From Bacteroidota bacterium (GTDB taxonomy: Bacteria > Bacteroidota > Bacteroidia > Chitinophagales > Chitinophagaceae), in NCBI GenBank assembly GCA_018267585.1, contig JAFDYE010000639.1:1-33271 (forward strand): a stretch of DNA of 33,271 nt. The letters are read 5' to 3'. Numbering within the stretch: the first letter of the stretch is position 1; each line of letters starts with the position of its first letter. The position numbers and the translations under genes were made by a program. Below are positions 1 through 7,915 of this stretch, piece by piece. The notes under the pieces were generated by a model. The model was not told the origin of the DNA. It made no database searches and worked only from the letters and a program-made list of their open reading frames with translations.

Positions 1-590
1 AGATCATCCCCCCTTTTCCACTCCCCCCACCAATCCGTTTCCGTGACCTTGTTCATATCAAAACCCCAGGACTCCAGATGGCTCCCCACCCCCAGCGAAG
101 TAACAATATGCCCTACCCTGTCCTTCAGTCGCAGAACGGTACTGTAATCTAAATGATCAAAATGATCATGCGTCAGCAATAAAATGTCGATCGTATCGGG
201 CAGCTTGTCCGTATCATAGACATCCGTCCCCGGGAAAGCCTTCGCAAAACCGGCGAACGGCGCCGCATGCCGGCTGAACACCGGATCAACCAGTATCGTC
301 GTCCCGTATATCTTCAATAGATACGACGAATGCCCGAACCATACAATGGATACCCGATCGTCAGGCAACGCCTTCAGATCGGTCCGTACCGACGGCATCG
401 GCTTCCCCGGCCTGGTATTAGCCGGCTTTCGCATAACATCCCACAATACCTTGAAAAAAGGCGCGCCCTCCAGTCCGATGGTCGTCGGTTCCGGATTCTG
501 AAATACACCGTCACGGTAATTAGGAGACCCTAGAATACGCTCCAGCCGCTCGCCTGTCGGATTCCTGCCAAAAACGGGAAATAATGCCAT
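1..590 (-). CDS. MBL-fold metal-dependent hydrolase (partial, C-terminus outside window)
   Basis: The start codon is the ATG at 590 on the minus strand and the frame runs open off the window's left edge, giving about 196 residues. The visible part contains a LTHDHFDHLD stretch, which is the HxHxDH zinc-binding motif of the metallo-beta-lactamase fold, preceded by the WFGHSS and VDPVFS segments typical of the UlaG/RomA/NAPE-PLD-like branch of this superfamily. These proteins are intracellular metal-dependent hydrolases, often of phosphodiester or lactone substrates; the substrate here cannot be told. No signal peptide is visible. It is divergent from the patatin-like gene at 709, with a 118 bp shared upstream region. 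The family call is firm; the specific activity is not. Confidence 0.85.
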   Translation of the reverse strand, partial: MALFPVFGRNPTGERLERILGSPNYRDGVFQNPEPTTIGLEGAPFFKVLWDVMRKPANTRPGKPMPSVRTDLKALPDDRVSIVWFGHSSYLLKIYGTTILVDPVFSRHAAPFAGFAKAFPGTDVYDTDKLPDTIDILLLTHDHFDHLDYSTVLRLKDRVGHIVTSLGVGSHLESWGFDMNKVTETDWWGEWKRGDD

Positions 591-708
591 GTCCCAGCAA
601 CAATCATTTGATAATTTGGTTTACCCCACCACCCTCCTTCCATTGAAACTTATCAAACTTCCCTGAAAGTAGTATTGCTTAAATCCGGAAAACTCCCCAT
701 ATTCACGC

Positions 709-3600
709 ATGCGTAATTTCCATTTCCTGTTCTGGCCCTTGCTGGTAGCGGCTCTCATCGTCGTCTTTATCAAGCTCAAAGACAGATCCTATCTCCAGAA
801 CGACACCGCCCCCGCCGGCATCATCTCCCTCGAACTGGCCTCCACCTATACAGCCGACACCGCCATTATCCAGTCCTGGAAGAGCGATACGCTCGACCGC
901 ACCTCCATTACGCTCTGTCAGCCAAGACCACAGCCCATCCAGCGCCTCCACAAGGCCCGCTTCGACGTCTGCGTGGATTTTGTCTTCATCCTCTTCTATT
1001 CCGGCCTTGGCCTCGTCATCATCACAGCCCTCCAATCCCGTATCGCAACCACCAGCAAGACCAATACCCCCGGCGCTCACCGGTTTACCCGCCTCCTGAT
1101 CGGCATTCTATTCCTCGCAGCCTTCCTAGATTGCCTGGAGAACACCGGCCTGCTCAGCTTTATCAACGACGGCATCAACCAAACCTCCAAAGCAACCGGG
1201 ACCACCGCCTTTATCACCCACCTCGCGGCCTGGGGCAAATTCATCCTCCTGGGCGCCCTGCTTTTCCTGTATATCCCCCTCACACTGATCTTCCGGGACG
1301 ACGGCCTGCGCAGCCTGTCCGACTATATCGCCAACAAGACTTTCCAGCTGTTCCGCTACCGCGTCCTCCTGATCGGGCTGGCCTTCTTCACACTCCCCAT
1401 CTGGTTCATGGACCAGGGACAGGACCTCCTGATCAATATCAACTCCTCCGACGAAGGCGTCCTGCTCTTCATGGCCGTGGTGACCATCGCCGCCTTCCTC
1501 AACTGGTGGCTGGCCAAGCTGTTCTTTGAGAACAAAGCGCTCCGCCCCGTATTCCCGCTGAAAGAGCTGCCCATCTCCGCAGCCGACGAAGAACGACAGG
1601 AAAAAAAAGCCTCCCGCTTCCTCGGCGTCGCCACCATCATCGTCCCCGCAGTCGCCATCCTCAACGCCCTCCAGGTGATCCGCATCCCCTCCTGGATGGA
1701 CTTCTTCCCGTCCCTGCTCTGGCTGATCGGTCTTCTGGGTATCTTCTTCGCCCTCATCAAGCACAACGTCGTCGAAACAGCCTACCTCCGGCTTCAACAA
1801 CGGCTGGGTACCAAAAAAAGCAGGAACCTGGCATTCCTTGCCCTCTTCCTGCTGAGCTTCGGTATACCCACCATTATCCGCCTCTCGATCATCGAAAAGT
1901 CCAGCAATACCCCCCAGTCGCTGATCTACCTCTTCTGGCACCTCGTCTTGCTGGCCTTCGCCTTTCTGGTATTCGTCAGCGTAAGGACCTGTATATTTAA
2001 AGAAGGCATCGCCGGCAGCCATATCGGAGCCCCCATCATCGGCCTGGCAACAGCCCTGGCCATCGGCTTTATCCTCTTCAACCTCTTCCCCCAGGCCATC
2101 CTCGCACTGGACTGCAACTACCTCAGCCTGCCCGTCCTGCTCTCGGGGATAATCCTCTATATTCTCGTCCTCACCCTGCTGATCCGGTTCAGCCGCCTGC
2201 GAAAGACGAACTTCGTCCTCTTCTTTATCGCTACCGCCGTCATCGTCTCGGTCTCCGTTAATAACGACTACCACTCGGTAAGGACCATGGACGCCACTTC
2301 GACCAGCAGTACGCCCGCCCTGCCTGACTACTTCCGGCAATGGCTGCTGCACCGTAAGGACGAGATCAACGCTTCTTCCACCTACCCCGTATTCCTCGTC
2401 AACAGCTACGGCGGAGGCATAAAAGCGGCAACGTTTACCAACCTGACCATCACCTACCTGGACTCGGTCCTCATCGCACACCGAAGCAAGGGATTTGAGC
2501 ACTATGTCTTTTCTTTCTCCGGCGCCTCGGGAGGCACCATCGGCTCGGCCGTCCAGTGCGCCTGGCGCGCCCGGCACCTCGATAGCGCCGGCTACTCGCT
2601 CGACCGGTTCACAGACTTCTATAGCCACGACTTCTTAACCCCAACCCTCGGCGCCATGTTTGGAAGGGACGTCTGGGCTTCTATAACAGGCCAGCACACC
2701 TGGCGTGACCGGGCGGCGATACAGGCCAACATATGGGAAGGGTTCGGGAGAACTTCCCTGGGACTGGACCTCACCATCCCCTTCGACGCCCTGTGGGATA
2801 CATCCACGGCTAATCCCTCCCGTTACGAAGTTCCGCTCCTGTTCTCCAACACCCTCAACGTCGACGACGGACAGAAAGGCATTTGTGCGCCCGTCACCCT
2901 CAGCCCGGCCGACTTCCCCGGCGCCATCTTCATCCGATCGAGGCTCGACTCGATCAACGCACACCACGGCGACCGGCCCGCCCGGACCATTTCCCTGATG
3001 ACCGGCGCCTTTCTCAGCGCCCGCTTCCCCTTCATCAGCCCTTCAGGTAAGATGGGACCCGGCTACCATTTCATGGACGGCGGCGGAAAAGACAACTCCG
3101 GCGCTTCCACCTCAGAGGACGTATTCCTAAGGCTGAATAAAGAAATTGAACGCGAGGCGAAGACAAACCCCGGCTCCGGACTGGACAGCCTGATGAAAAA
3201 GCTGCGCTTTTATTTTGTATCGATCACGAATAATCCCAACTTCGTCCGCGACCCCCGTAAACTGGTCTCCAACCGCTGGGAACCCATCAGCCCCCTCGTC
3301 GGCATCATCAACAGCGGCATATCCGGCAACGCCGTCGAGGCCGACCGGGCCCTCCAGATGCGGTATACCGCCAACCCCGCCTTCGACGGCCTCCATTCGA
3401 CATACTGTTCCGTATGGATCACCGGCGGCTGTATAGAATACAACGACGGTCGGCTATATGAGCCCGTGCTGCCCCTCGGCTGGCAGATCTCTTCCCCTTC
3501 CGTACAAAGACTGAAAAGCTCCTTCGACCAGGAGGGACTCCACGACTTCTTCCACGACGGCATCCCCTTCATCCTCCAAACCATAAAAAGTCAGCATTGA
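709..3600 (+). CDS. Polytopic membrane protein with C-terminal patatin-like phospholipase domain
   Basis: This 963-residue protein has about a dozen hydrophobic segments over residues 5-525 (for example 5-22, 89-108, 128-149, 177-196, 250-273), then a soluble C-terminal half. That half carries patatin-like features: a glycine-rich oxyanion-hole stretch (SYGGGIKA, about 566-573), a nucleophile elbow GASGG with Ser607, and a DGG motif at Asp790 that would complete the Ser-Asp dyad. Patatin-like enzymes are lipid acyl hydrolases, so a membrane-anchored phospholipase or lipase is the best reading. The N-terminal membrane domain is much larger than in ordinary patatin proteins and I do not recognise it. 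A small Dabb gene follows 25 bp downstream and may be co-transcribed. Long open frames on the opposite strand here are composition shadows. Confidence 0.85.
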   Translation: MRNFHFLFWPLLVAALIVVFIKLKDRSYLQNDTAPAGIISLELASTYTADTAIIQSWKSDTLDRTSITLCQPRPQPIQRLHKARFDVCVDFVFILFYSGLGLVIITALQSRIATTSKTNTPGAHRFTRLLIGILFLAAFLDCLENTGLLSFINDGINQTSKATGTTAFITHLAAWGKFILLGALLFLYIPLTLIFRDDGLRSLSDYIANKTFQLFRYRVLLIGLAFFTLPIWFMDQGQDLLININSSDEGVLLFMAVVTIAAFLNWWLAKLFFENKALRPVFPLKELPISAADEERQEKKASRFLGVATIIVPAVAILNALQVIRIPSWMDFFPSLLWLIGLLGIFFALIKHNVVETAYLRLQQRLGTKKSRNLAFLALFLLSFGIPTIIRLSIIEKSSNTPQSLIYLFWHLVLLAFAFLVFVSVRTCIFKEGIAGSHIGAPIIGLATALAIGFILFNLFPQAILALDCNYLSLPVLLSGIILYILVLTLLIRFSRLRKTNFVLFFIATAVIVSVSVNNDYHSVRTMDATSTSSTPALPDYFRQWLLHRKDEINASSTYPVFLVNSYGGGIKAATFTNLTITYLDSVLIAHRSKGFEHYVFSFSGASGGTIGSAVQCAWRARHLDSAGYSLDRFTDFYSHDFLTPTLGAMFGRDVWASITGQHTWRDRAAIQANIWEGFGRTSLGLDLTIPFDALWDTSTANPSRYEVPLLFSNTLNVDDGQKGICAPVTLSPADFPGAIFIRSRLDSINAHHGDRPARTISLMTGAFLSARFPFISPSGKMGPGYHFMDGGGKDNSGASTSEDVFLRLNKEIEREAKTNPGSGLDSLMKKLRFYFVSITNNPNFVRDPRKLVSNRWEPISPLVGIINSGISGNAVEADRALQMRYTANPAFDGLHSTYCSVWITGGCIEYNDGRLYEPVLPLGWQISSPSVQRLKSSFDQEGLHDFFHDGIPFILQTIKSQH

Positions 3601-3625
3601 CTAAAACTTCCTATCTTTAACCCAC

Positions 3626-4072
3626 ATGACACCATCCAATCGCAGAAAATTTCTTGGCGCGGTTGCCACCCTCGCGGTGGGTTCTGTAGCCTCAGCAAAA
3701 ACAGTCGACAAATCGATCTCCCAGTCCGATATGACCAATAGTAACACAACCGGCACACAACGTCCTCCTCTCGTCCACCACGTCTTCTTCTGGCTAAAGA
3801 ACCCAGCCTCAAAAGAAGACCGCGACAAGCTCGTCGAAGGCGTAAAGACCCTCAGGAATATACCAACAGTAAAAGAGCTGCACGTCGGCGTGGTCGCCAG
3901 CACCGAAAAAAGAGACGTCGTAGACAACAGCTGGGGCGTTTCCGAGCTCATGTTCTTCGACGACCTCCAGGGACAGGCGACCTATCAGTCACACCCCATC
4001 CACCTGGAATTTATCAAGAACTACGGACACCTCTGGGAAAAAGTCATCGTCTACGACGTCATGGAAGCCTAG
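3626..4072 (+). CDS. Dabb (stress-responsive alpha/beta-barrel) domain protein with Tat signal
   Basis: The protein has 148 residues. Its N-terminus has a twin-arginine export signal (NRRKFL followed by a hydrophobic stretch ending at VASA), so it is probably exported folded to the periplasm. The mature part starts with PPLVHHVFFWLKN and continues through a GVVAST and FDDLQGQATYQSHPIHLEF pattern, which matches the Dabb ferredoxin-like dimeric barrel family, including its conserved late HP..H motif. Members are small alpha/beta barrels with varied or unknown roles, so no reaction is assigned. It lies 25 bp behind the patatin-like gene on the same strand and converges with the FKBP gene, whose stop is 15 bp away. 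Confidence 0.85.
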   Translation: MTPSNRRKFLGAVATLAVGSVASAKTVDKSISQSDMTNSNTTGTQRPPLVHHVFFWLKNPASKEDRDKLVEGVKTLRNIPTVKELHVGVVASTEKRDVVDNSWGVSELMFFDDLQGQATYQSHPIHLEFIKNYGHLWEKVIVYDVMEA

Positions 4073-4086
4073 TTCGTACCGGGAGA

Positions 4087-4521
4087 CTAGCTTACTCCGA
4101 GCAGCTCTACCTCGAATATCAGCGTGCTGTTGGGGCCGATCTGGCCGCCTACCTGCCTGTCGCCATACCCAAGATGCGGCGGGATAAAGAACCGCCATTT
4201 ACTCCCGGTAGGCATCAGCTGCAACCCTTCCGTCCATCCCTTGATCACCGCATTCAGCGGGAACGTAGCCGGCTGGCCGCGACGGACGCTGCTGTCAAAC
4301 ACCGTTCCGTCGATCAGCGTGCCATGATAATGACAGGTCACTTTATTGGTGGCCAGCGGCTTGACCCCACTACCCTCTGCAATGACCTCATACTGAAGAC
4401 CGCTCGGCAGCGCAACCACGCCCGGCTTGGCCTTGTTCGCTTCCAGGAATTCCTGCCCCGCCTTCAGATTGGCGGCGGCCTTTTCATTTTTCATGTTGAA
4501 CAACTTATCTGCAAGACTCAT
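4087..4521 (-). CDS. FKBP-type peptidyl-prolyl cis-trans isomerase
   Basis: This 144-residue protein catalyses proline cis/trans isomerisation during protein folding. Residues from about 40 on match the FKBP fold: SGLQYEVI, VTCHYHGTLIDGTVFDSS, then the VIKGWTEGLQLMPTGSKWRFFIP core and the C-terminal GPNSTLIFEVELL strand. A short helical N-terminal region with KAGQEFLEANKAKPGV resembles the Mip/FklB-type N-terminal extension. The frame stays open to 4584, but I chose the ATG at 4521 because MSLADKLFNMKNEKAA is the natural family start and the longer version would reach into the divergent transporter gene. No signal peptide is visible, so a cytoplasmic location is likely. Confidence 0.92.
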   Translation of the reverse strand: MSLADKLFNMKNEKAAANLKAGQEFLEANKAKPGVVALPSGLQYEVIAEGSGVKPLATNKVTCHYHGTLIDGTVFDSSVRRGQPATFPLNAVIKGWTEGLQLMPTGSKWRFFIPPHLGYGDRQVGGQIGPNSTLIFEVELLGVS

Positions 4522-4573
4522 TGTTATTTGTTTTACCCAAAGGTACGAACATCGTAATTTCGCCACTCCATAT

Positions 4574-5806
4574 ATGATGACCAAAAAGACCTATTTCAAG
4601 TATATTTTCGTACTCGGCTCACTCACTGCGCTCGGCCCCTTCTCGATCGACATGTACCTCCCGGGGTTCGAAGACATCGCCCACAGCCTCCATACATCCG
4701 TCTCCACCGTCGCCCTCTCCCTCTCCAGCTATTTCGTCGGCATCTCGCTCGGACAGCTGCTCTACGGTCCGCTCCTCGACCGATACGGCCGCAAACGCCC
4801 GCTCTACGCCGGCCTCGCTCTATATATCATCTCCACCATCATCTGTATGCAGGTCCGGGATATCAATACCCTGATCATCCTCCGATTCATACAGGCCGTA
4901 GGCAGCTGCGCCGCACAGGTAGCCGCCATGGCCATGGTCCGTGACCTCTTCGGCCCAAAAGAAAGCGCCAAAGTCTTTTCCCTCCTCCTGCTCGTCCTCG
5001 GCGCATCCCCCATGATCGCCCCCACCGCAGGCGGCTATATCGCCGTCAACTTCGGCTGGCGCACCATCTTCCTCGTCCTCACGGTCCTGGGCACCCTCAT
5101 CACAGCCCTCACCATCTTCCTCCTGCCCGAGAGCTACGCACCCGACAAAAATTTCTCCCTCCAGCCACGCCCCATCATACGGAATTTTATCTCCGTATTC
5201 CGCGAACCCCAGTTCCTCGTCTTCGTCTTCGTCCAGTCCCTCGCCTTCGCCGGCCTCCTCGCCTACGTTTCCGGCTCCCCCATCGTCTTCATGAACATCT
5301 TCCACGTCGACAAAAAGACCTATGGCTGGATATTCGCCTTCCTCTCCGTCGCCTTCATCGGCCTCAGCCAGTTCAATAGCCTCTTCCTGAAAAAATACAG
5401 CAGCGAACAGATCATCTGGGTCGCACTCACCGGTCAGGTCCTCGTCGCCGCCCTCTTCCTCGCCGGCAACATCGCCGGCTGGTACGGCCTGCCGCAGACC
5501 ATCCTCTTCATCTTCCTTTTCCTCGGCTGTCTTGGCTTCACCAACCCAAACGCCGCCGCCCTCTGCCTCGCCCCCTTCTCCAAAAATGCCGGCACTGCCT
5601 CCGCCCTCCTCGGCGCCCTCCAGATGGGCATCGGAGCCATCGCCTCCATGGGCATCGGCGCCTTCAGCAGCACCACCGCCACCCCCATGATCGCCATCAT
5701 GGCCGGCACCTCCCTCGCCGCCCTCCTCATCCTCATCGTCGGCAAACGCTCCGGCAGGCTCACCGCCACCTCCAGCCAATCCACCAACAGTCAAGCCGTT
5801 CACTAA
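4574..5806 (+). CDS. Bcr/CflA-family drug-resistance MFS transporter
   Basis: The protein has about 410 residues and twelve predicted membrane segments. The first contains GPFSIDMYLPGF, characteristic of the Bcr/CflA branch of the major facilitator superfamily. The loop after segment 2 carries the MFS signature GPLLDRYGRKRPLYAG, and segment 5 carries LLLLVLGASPMIAPTAGG, the antiporter motif C. The likely role is proton-driven efflux of small toxic compounds across the inner membrane; the substrate is unknown. The open frame begins at 4427, but that would overlap the divergent FKBP gene. The double ATG at 4574/4577 (MMTKKTYFKY) fits the family start and leaves a 52 bp divergent promoter region. 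The end converges on the broken TonB-domain gene. Confidence 0.92.
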   Translation: MMTKKTYFKYIFVLGSLTALGPFSIDMYLPGFEDIAHSLHTSVSTVALSLSSYFVGISLGQLLYGPLLDRYGRKRPLYAGLALYIISTIICMQVRDINTLIILRFIQAVGSCAAQVAAMAMVRDLFGPKESAKVFSLLLLVLGASPMIAPTAGGYIAVNFGWRTIFLVLTVLGTLITALTIFLLPESYAPDKNFSLQPRPIIRNFISVFREPQFLVFVFVQSLAFAGLLAYVSGSPIVFMNIFHVDKKTYGWIFAFLSVAFIGLSQFNSLFLKKYSSEQIIWVALTGQVLVAALFLAGNIAGWYGLPQTILFIFLFLGCLGFTNPNAAALCLAPFSKNAGTASALLGALQMGIGAIASMGIGAFSSTTATPMIAIMAGTSLAALLILIVGKRSGRLTATSSQSTNSQAVH

Positions 5807-5818
5807 TATCCCCTTTCT

Positions 5819-6570
5819 TTATTGGATTTGCAGCACAAACGAAAATGGAACCCGCTTGAACGACCTTACCGTCTTGGGCCCATAGATAGCAGGTACCCAG
5901 TCCGGAGAATTTCGATGACACGACCTCCCTCGTCGTCCAAAGACATCTCTACCGATTTGTCAACCACAATGTCACGTATTTTCCCTGTTGGTCCTACCTG
6001 GAACTTTATCTCTACTGTTCCCTTCACCAGGTTATTGATAGCCCTTTCAGGATACTTCAGATTGGAATTTCGGTACTTTAACCAGGCCTCGTCCCCACCC
6101 GGAAAATAAGATTCCGGCGTCTCCCTGGAAAAAAAACCTGCTGGATCGGTGACCCCCTCGGGTCTTGACCTCATCAAGACCTCGTCTTTATTCAATAATT
6201 TACCCTTGCCATAATACACGTATTCCTTCCTCCCCGCAAAAGCCCAGTCCCTATCACGAATGCCATGGTCATAATAGCCGCTCGAATCGAGCTCACCACT
6301 CTCCCTATACCAGGCAAAAAGGCCATGACGTATGGTCGCCTTCTCATCGGCATAGGTCTCTACCCTGATCAGAGGGCCGTATATATTATAGTAGTCATAT
6401 TCCCAACAACTGTCCTTTTCCCGTACACGTAAAAGATAAATAGCATGTTTTTCCTTTGCAGGCCGCCACTGGGCATCAAAATATTTGAAATAATCCCGGA
6501 CCTGCCGTTAGGCCCTGATACCGGAAAACAATAGAAGTAATACAAAAGCAACAGATAGGCGTATTCGCAT
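5819..6570 (-). pseudogene. Disrupted exported MORN-like/TonB C-terminal domain protein
   Basis: Read from the ATG at 6570, the frame gives a clean signal peptide (MRIRLSVAFVLLLLFSGIRA), then an in-frame TAA at 6508-6510 exactly where a Gln codon would follow the cleavage site. The same frame continues with RQVRDYFKYFDAQW and MORN-variant-like text (GLFAWYRESGELDSSGYYDHG), then a TonB C-terminal domain (NNLVKGTVEIKFQV). Near 5903-5908 the frame must shift by one base: the original frame ends in GPRR at a stop at 5866, while the neighbouring frame supplies the expected ending PDWVPAIYGPK...VPFSFVLQIQ with a TAA at 5819-5821. The total of 752 nt equals 251 codons minus one base. Intact relatives are envelope proteins. 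A GTG-initiated C-terminal fragment (5866-6219) is possible but unlikely to be functional. Confidence 0.8.
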
Positions 6571-6602
6571 AGGATGTCAAAATAGGCAATTTCCTCCGGC
6601 TT

Positions 6603-7064
6603 TTACCTCTTCATTTCAATATCCCTCTTCATCTCTTCTATCTCTCCCTTGGAATAGTCACTAACCACCACACACATAACCCCCGTCGTGATCTTCGCGC
6701 TATTCTCCACCACGTATAACAATTTATTTGCAATGACCACAGCCAGCTTAGGGTGCCTCGTATTACCCGTCCCGTCCTGTATATCCATCGTTCCCTTTGG
6801 ATCGAATTTAATACACAAAGCAGGCACCCCGCCAGTGCTGTCAATATCAACCTGACTGACGTTGTCCACGGACGCGAACGGACGCTTCGCCAGATACACA
6901 TATTCATCCCCCTTGCTCATTCTCACTCCACCCTTCCCTTCTGAAAGAAAATAAAAACCCGTTCGCATATACGAGCTGTCCCCCGGCAGATCCATGCCAC
7001 CGGCACGATTGGAATTCCAGCAAGCCACCATCGGAAAAAGAACCAACAAAACCAAATATTTCAT
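6603..7064 (-). CDS. Lipoprotein with SecD-P1-like head domain
   Basis: The ATG at 7064 begins MKYLVLLVLFPMVAC, a short lipoprotein signal with a MVAC lipobox, giving a 153-residue envelope lipoprotein. The body matches the pattern of the SecD/SecDF first periplasmic head subdomain: VSQVDIDSTGGVPALCIKFD, then GNTRHPKLAVVIANKLLYVVENSAKITTG, then a region ending in EIEEMKRDIE. In SecD this domain sits between transmembrane helices and helps move preproteins across the membrane; here it stands alone on a lipid anchor, so its role is unknown. It lies 38 bp downstream of the SDR gene and 32 bp upstream of the broken TonB-domain gene. The longer open frame upstream of 7064 has no family support. 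Confidence 0.75.
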   Translation of the reverse strand: MKYLVLLVLFPMVACWNSNRAGGMDLPGDSSYMRTGFYFLSEGKGGVRMSKGDEYVYLAKRPFASVDNVSQVDIDSTGGVPALCIKFDPKGTMDIQDGTGNTRHPKLAVVIANKLLYVVENSAKITTGVMCVVVSDYSKGEIEEMKRDIEMKR

Positions 7065-7102
7065 GTCCCAATTTTTTTTGATCCATCGTCCCGCCACACC
7101 TC

Positions 7103-7915
7103 TTACGGCAGCCTCGCCACCAACCCTTCCGACAACAGCTTCAACACCCAATAAATGATCTTCCACTTCCACCCCGGCACGACCACAAACCGCCGCGGGG
7201 CCTCCACCACATGCCGCGCAACATACGCCGGCGTCATCACCAGGCTCTCAGGCAGCTCAAGTCCCGCCGTCAATTTACTCTTTATATACCCCGACACGAT
7301 CGCATTCACCACCACCCCTCGCCCGTCAAGATACTGCCGCAATCCGGCAAGATAGGTCGTAAACGCCGCCTTGGTGCTGCCATATATAAAATTGCTCTTT
7401 CGCCCACGCACACCCGACAACGAAGACAGCCCCACTATCCGCTCCAGCCCCGTATTGCTTTCGTCCATCGCGATGATATTCAGTATCGATACCGCTCCGG
7501 CATAAAGCACGTTCATCATCCGGTAACTCCCCTCCCAGGAGACCAGCGCCTCCTCATTCGTCACCTGGAACCCCGCCGTATACACGACAATATTCGGCTT
7601 CTCACCCAACCCCTCATAAAAAGCCCGGTGACTCCCAAAATCCACCGCGTCAAAATACTCCACCCTGACCCCTCCCACCCCGGAATTCCCGACCCTCCCG
7701 GATACCCCTGCCACCCCGCTCCTCCCGGATACCCCTGCCTCCCCGGTCTTCCCTGCCTCCCCGTCCACCCCCATCAATCCGCGGGACCGCACAAATTCCC
7801 CCAGCTCCTTCACACTCCGCGACGCGGCGATCACCCGATAGCCCTTCGCGACATAAAGCGCAACAGCCTCCTTGGCCACGTCCGAATTGGCGCCAAGCAC
7901 AAGCACAGTCTTCAT
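7103..7915 (-). CDS. SDR-family NAD(P)-dependent oxidoreductase with collagen-like insertion
   Basis: This 270-residue protein opens with a Rossmann nucleotide-binding strand (TVLVLGANSDVAKEA) and has the short-chain dehydrogenase catalytic pattern: a Ser in VGLSSLSGVRG and a YGSTK motif (Tyr and Lys, about 178-182). The overall pattern, including VVNAIVSGYIKSKLT and the hydrophobic C-terminal end after a VARHV segment, resembles the DprE2-like (decaprenyl-phosphoryl keto-sugar reductase) branch, though the substrate is not established. Residues about 52-82 form a run of Gly-X-Y triplets between the second strand region and VRVEYFDAVD, which is foreign to the family. The ATG overlaps the rpiA stop as ATGA, indicating translational coupling. 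Confidence 0.85.
   Translation of the reverse strand: MKTVLVLGANSDVAKEAVALYVAKGYRVIAASRSVKELGEFVRSRGLMGVDGEAGKTGEAGVSGRSGVAGVSGRVGNSGVGGVRVEYFDAVDFGSHRAFYEGLGEKPNIVVYTAGFQVTNEEALVSWEGSYRMMNVLYAGAVSILNIIAMDESNTGLERIVGLSSLSGVRGRKSNFIYGSTKAAFTTYLAGLRQYLDGRGVVVNAIVSGYIKSKLTAGLELPESLVMTPAYVARHVVEAPRRFVVVPGWKWKIIYWVLKLLSEGLVARLP
7670..7762 (-). repeat. Gly-X-Y-coding minisatellite inside the SDR gene
   Basis: This stretch encodes about ten consecutive Gly-X-Y triplets on the minus strand. The clearest repeat is the 18-base string ctcccggatacccctgcc, found at 7695-7712 and again at 7722-7739, a 27 bp period equal to nine residues. Shorter cctgcctccccg-type echoes follow. The reading frame is kept throughout. 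Confidence 0.85.

Noticed and set aside
591..708. Bacteroidota-type promoter elements (TAnnTTTG with an upstream TTG) between the divergent MBL and patatin genes
   Set aside because: Near matches such as TAATTTG and TAGTATTG occur, but with wrong length or spacing; not strong enough to annotate.
1126..2628. A 500-codon open frame on the minus strand opposite the patatin-like gene
   Set aside because: It is antisense to a protein with clear domains, is extremely rich in Asp, Glu, Gly and Gln, and has no motif. It arises from the strong C/G bias at third positions of the sense gene.
4820..5803. A 327-codon open frame opposite the MFS transporter gene
   Set aside because: Composition is almost only Gly, Glu, Asp and Ala; it mirrors the hydrophobic codons of the transporter and has no family pattern.
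5866..6219. A short intact TonB C-terminal domain gene starting at GTG
   Set aside because: The same frame continues upstream through conserved sequence to a signal peptide, and the C-terminus is frameshifted, so it is a fragment of a broken gene.
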